Origin: Sialis fuliginosa
Lineage: Eukaryota; Arthropoda; Insecta; Megaloptera; Sialidae
Direction of reading: 5' to 3'
Assembly (NCBI GenBank): GCA_961205875.1
Contig: OY540810.1
Span: 26,412,001 to 26,476,000 of the forward strand
Length of the DNA stretch: 64,000 nucleotides
Shown one piece after another: positions 1-8,500 of this stretch. The notes under the pieces were generated by a model. The model saw nothing but the letters and a program-made list of their open reading frames with translations, had not been told where the DNA came from and searched no databases. The stretch's first letter is position 1. Each line of letters starts with the position of its first letter. The translations under genes and the position numbers were made by a program.

Positions 1-556
1 TCTGCTGTTTGCTTCAAATATAATTAAAAATTTAATTTAATTATAAAATTTAATGTAGAACTATGTATTAGATTATTGTAATTAAGCAAACATAATGATA
101 GAGTACTTATCGAGACTTGTAGTGATTTAATATAAAATAATATACTATAAAAATCATATATACATAGAATACATACATATTTAAATATATGATAAAAATA
201 AATACTTATAACTTCAAATATTTACAAATATTATTTTGAATTTGCTGGTATAAAACATAGAGCATAGATCTTATTTAAAAACAACCTAAAGAAAGAGAGA
301 GCATGTGTTGGATATTTTGGTTAAACATGAGTGAAAAGTTTAAATTACAGGAAACTGTAACGTGTAAAATTTTTAAATATGTCTATGAATGTAATGACAT
401 CATTTTTCCGTTTCTATGTACCATGTCTACCGCGCTCTGCGCGTGTTTCGCTCCTTTTCGTTCTGTTGAATTTTGCGCGTGTTCCGTTACATTACTAAAA
501 TTTTACCTTCAACGAGCCTAAAGAAGTATAACTTCAATAATTTTTTGCACATTTAG
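1..556 (+). other. 3' part of an intron of the ECHDC3-like gene
   Basis: This AT-rich stretch precedes a splice acceptor whose AG is at 555-556. It holds runs of A/T and a slightly GC-richer patch around 430-490. I see no conserved coding segment or clear repeat. It is assigned as intron only because the exon at 557 begins mid-protein and mid-codon. Confidence 0.7.
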
Positions 557-858
557 GTCTACCAATGAATGCAGAAGAAGCATTGAAGGCTGGTTTAATA
601 AACTCTGTTGTACCTCATGAAGATTTAGATATAGAAATAGAAAGATTAACGGATGCAATAAACGCAAAAAGCAGAGATGTTATTGCACTTGGTAAAAAAT
701 TCTTTTATGAGCAAATGGATCTGAGTCTTATGGATGCATATACGCGAGGAGAAAAAGTTATGGTTGATAATATTAATATGGATGATGGACAAGAGGGTAT
801 TAGAAGTTTTATTGAGAAGAGAAGACCGAAATGGAAAATCATTGATACAAAATCGTAA
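557..858 (+). CDS. ECHDC3: ECHDC3-like enoyl-CoA hydratase domain protein, terminal exon
   Basis: This is the last coding exon of a crotonase-superfamily protein that resembles enoyl-CoA hydratase domain-containing protein 3. In vertebrates that protein is mitochondrial and linked to lipid metabolism, with an uncertain substrate. The acceptor AG is at 555-556 and the first codon is split, with one base on the previous exon. The frame continues Gly-Leu-Pro and then from Met at 565 to TAA at 856-858. The segment NAEEALKAGLINSVVP is the typical crotonase stretch after the active-site region. LGKKFFYEQ, MVDN and DGQEGIRSFIEKRRPKW match the C-terminal helical part of ECHDC3. The catalytic core lies on exons outside the window. 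The Met at 565 is internal, not a start. Codon use looks normal and nothing is broken. Confidence 0.88.
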
Positions 859-2362
859 TAAAAATACTGCTGATTTTAGTTTATTTTGTTTTTGAATTTT
901 AAAATCTGTACATATCTATAATGTATTTACGTTTAGATCAGTACCAATTTATTCACGCCCACATATTATTTTTACTAGCCTGAAGTACTCTGCATACAAC
1001 TGCACAGAGGATCATATTTTTATAAAACTGCCTAAATTGTCAAATCGAAGTTAATTATTTTAAAAAATAAACAAAGACATTTTAAAGTTATGAAATATAA
1101 AAATTAATTTTAATTGAGCTAACTTTTAATTTAATATTCCTAGACAGGGGATAATAGAGTGTCTTCCATTATATTAATATTAATGTAATATTTCAGAAAT
1201 AAATAATAAACTATATTGTACGTTATATTGTAAATAATCATTGTTCTACTGTAATTTAAATAACAGATGATTTAGAGGTGGGTGAGGTATTAGACATGGT
1301 TTGACTGTGAAAAATATATTTGCATTGTCACTTGGTACCAATCTTAACTTGAATAAAATAGTAAAATTATTTTTAAGCAATCTTGCAATTTTCGGTTGTT
1401 ATTTTCAGCATCCTGTAAAATTAATGAAAAATTTAAGAATATAAGAAAATGTTGGATTTTAAATAACAAAAACTTATTATTTGTTGAATATTTTATTAAT
1501 GTTATAGATTAGTTTTTTTTATAAAAATATCTTGTCATTTGCATTTTGTATGTAATATTTGTATATATAAAAGATTTAATTGATGTGTTCATTTTTATTA
1601 GGATATTACTTTATGATTTTCAGATTGTTTTTTGGGGTGGGGCCGGTGGGGGTACAAATACTAAACTATTTTGTTTTTGTAAAAATACACACAAAATTAA
1701 TAAAACAATAGTGTTAATACTGTTAACACAAAATGCCTATTTTTAATGGAATAAACTCTTAGCACTTTGGGCCCGCGGAAGACCACCCCCCCCTCACCTT
1801 ACTCTACTACCGAATGTTAGATATTATTGATATTTTTTATATAACGATGTTTCAAAATCGTTTGCAGCGTATTTTTTTTTATCAAGCTAACTACAATTTG
1901 TGCAATTTCCAGGGACGTTGAGTTATAGAAGTTATAGTACCCTATTGTTTGTATAACAAAAGTTCCCCTCCTTTCAAACTGTCTTCCCTCCAGAGATCAA
2001 AATTTTACCGAGCTTTCAAACATTTTTCAAAACATTTAAAAGCAGTAGGTATTAGATACGTTACATAAATATTGCAATCAAAAGGTTTAATAGTTCTTAT
2101 TGTGCCAAAAAGATCGATATTTGATAGGGGAAAAAAGGATGACAATACAAAAAACTTAATATAAGGCTGCATAAGAGATTGGAGTGCTCATTTGTATTTC
2201 TAGTTTTATATAATACATTTATAAAATAGTTAAAATGTCTAATAGCACAAAATATATGTTATAAATTCTGATGTCAAAACGTTATTAAAACAATGTTTTT
2301 GTACTATTTTAAAATTAATACAGAAAAATGGATTAGACAACAGTAAAACTATTTTGTTTAAA
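859..2362. other. Intergenic spacer between the ECHDC3-like and TMEM26-like genes
   Basis: About 1.5 kb separates the ECHDC3-like stop codon from the TMEM26-like ATG, and it should contain the 3' end of the first gene and the promoter of the second. AATAAA-type signals are frequent, for example near 857 and around 1196-1210, but base composition makes them common by chance. Two short GC-rich islands stand out: G-rich at about 1632-1652 and C-rich at about 1770-1799. I see no convincing gene, TATA box or repeat boundary. Confidence 0.6.
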
Positions 2363-2556
2363 ATGTGTAAGTTTGTGGCAACAATAAAGGCACTTTTAAC
2401 ACGTCTTCTTTTCGGTGCCCACGGATTCATCGCTATTTGGCAAGTTACTCAATTCAAACAAAATCAGATCTTTTGGTACATGAGTATACCAATCATTTTG
2501 TTAATATTTGAAGGCATATTCACGTTGACAATTAAAGAAAATCAAGAATGGAAATG
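2363..2556 (+). CDS. TMEM26: TMEM26-like exon 1 (residues 1-65)
   Basis: It begins at ATG 2363 and ends at a TG|GTATGT donor (GT at 2557-2558), two bases into the codon for Trp65. It encodes the first two membrane segments. A leading in-frame stretch upstream of the ATG has no family similarity, so the ATG is preferred. Confidence 0.88.
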
Positions 2557-5500
2557 GTATGTTAAATATTTATTCATAAATTATTTTTGTTGATTTATAG
2601 CAAGTAATGTATTTTTCTGAATATTGAAAATACTGATAAATAAGTGTATAGAAAATTAAATTGAAAAATTCAGAAAAAATAAAAATATACCATTCGGATA
2701 AATAATTATTATTAATCTTACTGAAAATATTCTGACGAATGCAAAAAAAATATATTAAAATTAAAATGTGTAACAATCTTCAGTAAACAATAAAAGTTTA
2801 TTTAGGCTAATTTGGTGAAAAACTTACCTTTTTTTTGTTCTTCACGTTGCGTTATTTTATTCTGTTTTGTAACAATCACTGATTTTTGTGTATGAATGAT
2901 CAATCTGAAAATTAGAGCAGCTATTATATTAATTTGTTTATATATGCCCAACTTTTTCCTGCAAAAAATCATACGTCTTAAAATGGTTTAGGGTGAACAT
3001 GGCAAGTTTTGATTCTATACCCTCATACATATATTACTTATGTATACCTATGTTTATATACGTATAATTTACAATTTTCCGAAATCTACGGACCAATTAC
3101 TAAGCATTATGTAAAATTTATATATGTACCTACTGCTCATATGTATATATGTACAATAATGTACATAGGTAGTAGACTAGATACATTCATTGTTCTATGG
3201 ATTCGCATTAAAGTCAAAGAAGTAAAATCTAATCATTAATCAAAACCATAGATAATGTAATCATTGTCACTACCGAGATTTGTGCCTCTAATGTACTTCC
3301 GTTATTTGGACACTTTCAATTTCCGTTTTGTAGAGTGCATATTATATACATACATCAATATACCTATTTGTATTAAGAAATGTTTGAGCTTTTATTAAAA
3401 AAGAAATATAATATTTCTTAAATTTTAAATATAACATTAAACTTTTTTTAATAACCAACAATATAATTTCAAAGTTTTTTTATTTTTGATTTGTTTTTGG
3501 TGGTTAAAATTTTTGTAGCTGCTAAATAATGCTAGTATTATTTAATTTTTTTGTCAATTTGTTTAAAAATAAAAAATATCTAAACACAATAATAAAAATA
3601 ATAAATACATGTCAACTTTATAGGTTTTGCCCATCTGTTTTTCTATACTTAAGCAGCGTAGTTCCTGCAATATGGTTACTAGAATTGGACAAATTAGAAA
3701 AACGAATGAAAGCACGTGAAAATACTTTCAACCTAACAACAGCAGCCGATCTCGCCGAGTTGCATAAACTTCTAGGGGTTAGCATTTGTATATGAGCTAT
3801 TCAGAGACCATCGTGACTAACTCCTTAATTGAGCTGCACACTGAGACGAGACTATATAGTTTCACTTTTTACGAGACGAGACTTACCTGACTCTCGTTTC
3901 GTCTCGTGTGCAGCCCTATATACTCCACAAAACAAACTGTATTCAGTTAATCTATATGTATATTAAACCAGAACATAGTACGCAGTTGTTCGGAAAATTA
4001 TTTCGATTGAATTTTTTGATTTTATCTTATTGGGGAGGTTTGCCCGATTGTAAAAATGCAAGTGGCCAGTCGGTGCCTTGGTCGGATATTGTTTAAACCG
4101 CGAAAAGGATCTACAAAAAAAAATGTTTTTTTAAATCAATTTTTTTTGTATCATCTTAGGCCTTTTTGCATAAAAAGGTCCTTACACTCATAGGTAGATG
4201 TAAAATAATTCCTCCTTTATTTGACATAAATTTTTATATGTAAAATGTATACTTTAAAACTAATGTTTTCGTACTTTATAATTTTTTTTATAATCTTCAA
4301 ATGAATGTTTAGAATATGATATACTTCAATTTCAAGATTTTTACCGGCAACCACCTTTATTTTAATTAACAACCAAGCGCGTTCCTATTAGAGTGACCAG
4401 GTCCCCGCTTTTGACCTGGAGTCTTAGGGTTTGCACACTGGATCTCCGGGCTCAGGGTTTGGGTGCAATTTCTCCGGGTTTTGCAAAAAATGACGACGAC
4501 CAAAAAAAAGGTCGTCAAAAATAGAGCAGGGGACATAACAGTGCAGATTATGGTAACAAATTTTATGAAAAAAAAAAAAAAAAGATAAGATAAAATAAAA
4601 AAGGGGTCTTCATTTACATCTCAGGGTTTACCAGAACTAAAATCTAGTCACCCTATAGTTCCTATTACCCTCTCAATCACACTCCTACGTTACCAAATGG
4701 GCAAATACAGTTAGATAAGGCCTAAAGATGATACATAAAACACATTTTTTGTAGAGCATTTTCACGGTTTCAACAATATCCGACCGAGGTACCGACTGAC
4801 ATCTTACACTTTTATAATCGGGTCAACCTCCTCAATAAAAGAAAAACAAAACATTCAATCGGAATAATTTTCCAAACGACTGCGCTATATTCTGGTCTGT
4901 ATAGTAGATAATAAAGTATCAAATTTATAAATCAATAAAACATCGAGATAGTCGCTTTGGAGTCTTAACTGTTCATATAATAATAATAATAATAATAATA
5001 ATAAACATGACTGCAGTTTTTCTTAATTTGATTTTTACCGATGGTATAGGTTTCCATTCACATACCTGAGATAAAACTAAACACAGAAACATGGGTAACA
5101 TTGATTGAGCAGTTTTTAATGTTGATTTTGATTGTTGGACGATGGATGTTACCAAAAGGAGATTTAACCCGAGATCAATTAAGTCAATTGTTGTTAGTAT
5201 ATATTGGTAAGTCAAAAATTAAACCATGTTACAGTGCTTGAAACAAAAATTGAAAAATTTTTCGATCAGACAATAAAATTATAAGGGTATGTAATGTAAT
5301 GGGTAGCCACAAGGTTGTATAGAAAATGAAAAAGTACATAATTAAGGAGGAACATATGATAGACGGCGGAAAAAATAGGTGAATTTTGAGAATTATTATC
5401 TCAAAAATTATGTGTTCAATTTCATCCAGGTTTGTTTTATTCCAAAGAACATATGTATATTGCGCTGCTGTCGTGGCTGGCGTAAAACATGTCCCTTGAT

Positions 5501-8500
5501 GCGGTTCTCAGTATTTTTAGCAGTCGGTTGATCTGAAATAGAAATTTCAAAGTTTTTTTAAAAGTTAATGTATGATGCCCTTCGCTACGTAGGATTTTTT
5601 TACACAATTAGTTTTTTTTATCAATCCAGAAGGGCCGGAAATTATGATTGAAAAATTAATGTAACGTTCAATCAGGCGCCATTTCGTGAAAATTTTTTTT
5701 TAACATTAACTTCTAAGAATCTCTTTGAAAATGTTCCAGAATCCAGATCAATCGACTGCCAGTAATCCTAGGAACCGCATCGAAGGACATGTTTACGCCG
5801 GCCACGACAGCAGCGCTCCCAGTCGATATATATTCATAAAAAAAATTGTAAACATACCTCAATATATATACTTTTGAATAAAATAAACCTGGAAGAAATC
5901 GAACAAATAGTTTTTGAGATAATAATTCCCAAATTTCACCTATTTTTTTTCGCCGTTTACTCATATGTATGTTCTCTTTTACGGAAACATTCTATCTAAA
6001 TTCCCAATAGGCCATCGTTCTGTTTAATTAACTGAAATGATGTTTTCGTGTGCTACTTTCATTTCGTGCATTTTAATTATTGAAACATTTAAATAATTTC
6101 CAATCATATTCAGGTACAGCGGCTGACATAATAGAATTTTTCGATTCATTCAAAGATGATACGATTGCTTCAGAGCCAATTTTAGTCATGCTTACTTTAG
6201 CAATATGGTGAGGAGTTAATGTATTTATTTGTATTACTATCTATTTTATTCAAACTGCATACTCTTTCATTATGATACAGGTCTTGGAGTCTAATACAAT
6301 TCACTATTGTTCTAACAGCAACTAAATCGAGAAAATCTCGACTTAGCTCTGATAGTACTGCAGTAAAACCGTAAGTATGATAAACTGAAATACATAAGTG
6401 ATTTATTCTTAATCATATAGCCAAAACTAATTCAGAACAGTGAACGTCCCATAAACCGATTTTAATGCGGTTTTCATCAATATTTAGATCATTTGTCCGT
6501 GCATGTTCTTATTTATTAATATCTTATGAAAACATAAAAATTAACATCAAAAGACACAACTTACAAATGTCATTTATCATTAGAGTTGCCAGGTCTACTT
6601 AAAAAAAATAGCGGATAAGCGGGGTCATAATATGCAAACATAAAAACTGAAGACCTTTTATTTATTTTTTTTGATCGTGCCATTCAATTCAGGTTAAGAG
6701 CCGCACCAAAGATACTCGCGGACCGCGGGTTGAAAGCTTTTGAATAAAAAATATCTGCCTTGGGAACCACGGGACTTTCTTATACCTAACCTAACCTAAC
6801 AGTGAATTGTATACGTGATTCTTTGTTTATTAAAACATTTCTAACAAACTAACAAGAAAGAACAAAATGATTAATTTTATATTTATATAACAAGTGATTT
6901 TTTTTAACGTAATAACTGAAAACGGATGTTAACTCTTGTAAATTTTTGGACTTTTGAATTATTTTTGAAATAAGAAAAAAATGTTCTAGATAAAAAATGT
7001 CGAGTATGTTATTATCTATAATTTATTCCCCATACATTTTTTTCCAACATTTATGATTTAGCCAGAAAGAATTTTTTTATGTAATTATTTAGATTCACCT
7101 ACACAGTTCACTCTCAGTATTACGTATAAGAAAGTCCCATATTACCTACGGCAAATACACACACTGTTCAATCTCTGTAATACGTATAAGAAAGTCCCAT
7201 GACACTCATGGCAGATATTTCTCCTCTGTTATGAACCATTTGAATTATAATAAATTTTTTTTTTCAAAAATTCGTTTTTACGAAAAAATGAATAGAACAT
7301 AAATTATAGATATAGATATTACCTACATTTTTTAACTTAACCATTTTTCTCAATTTTCCGCACTGTTTCAGAGTAATTCGAAAAATTAAAAAATCGACGT
7401 ATGTAGGTAAACATCCGTATCCGGTTGAAAGATCGTTTTCAAAAATAGGACGTTTTCTTCCCAGCCAAAAATCAATCTTAAATATAAAATATCACCCTTC
7501 TACGATTTGTCGTACACACAGACATCATGGCGAAAATAGTCAGAATGGATTCAGGGAAGGTCAAAATAGAAAATTCCGTCAAAATCCGGAGTTCGAAAAA
7601 AATCGGCTTCACTATACTTACTTATACTAATGTATATTTCATATACATGGTATAAGAAAGTAAAAATGTCCACTATTTTGTGAAAAAAAATAGTGAACAT
7701 AATTCAAATAGTGGACACCTGGCAACTCTATTTATCATATATATAAAAACATAGTAGTTACTGAATAAAGAATTGTATAATAATTTACCGTTTCAATATT
7801 TTATTAATTTAGGTGTATATAGTCATTAATAATTACCAAACAACTACCTTTTAAATTCAATACATAAGTGTAACTATGCGATTTTGTTAATAGAGGTAGT
7901 GAGTAGTGCAACATTTAGTATACGACACAAATTTAAAAATGACATTATTAATTTGCAACCACTTTTTCACTTTAACTACTTCAGAAATTTAAAAATAAAA
8001 CAGTAATTAATAATTTTTAAAGCACTATAATAACAATAATTTATTTATATAAGTATTATAATCTATATACTATTATATATACGTTACAAATAGGTAGTGT
8101 TTCTATAATTTTGTCCTCTATATGTATAGTGTATTTATTTTCAGAACAACTTGTTGCTGCTGCAATATCGACGTCTGGGGTATTCTTCTCAACATCGCTT
8201 TGCAAGATGCCCCTTTTCTTGCGTTTAGATTAATAATCATTGTTCACTACAGGATTGTCAGCTATATGAACGTGTTTTTCACGTGCAAAAACACCCTCGT
8301 TATCGTTTTGCAGTTATATCGTCTGTATGTCGTGCACAGTGAAACTAAAAAAACACACAAGGTAAATTGTGAAACGTTTTATCGCAAGTCGTTGGATCAT
8401 ATACAGGATGATTCAGGAATATCACGCTAAATATTAACATTTGAAGTTAAATAAAATATGTTTTTACAAACATGTATTGGAAAATTCTTCTTGAGGAAGC

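Larger units (their letters stand above)
6573..7738. mobile_element. hAT-like non-autonomous element with perfect 8-bp target duplication
   Basis: The 1150-bp element (6581-7730) has perfect 14-bp terminal inverted repeats TAGAGTTGCCAGGT. It is flanked by TTTATCAT at 6573-6580 and 7731-7738. The 8-bp duplication and end sequence are diagnostic of hAT. No transposase ORF is present. The interior contains a copy of the TATAAGAAAGT repeat family, a 60-bp tandem duplication and a (CCTAA)3 run. It makes up about two thirds of TMEM26 intron 5. Confidence 0.88.

Noticed and set aside
303-521. Open frame upstream of the ECHDC3-like exon
   Set aside because: No family similarity, no fitting splice phase with the exon at 557, and it lies in the intron.
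3788-3789. Alternative donor GTATAT for TMEM26 exon 2
   Set aside because: It would shift the frame into exon 3, whereas GT at 3778 keeps phase 0.
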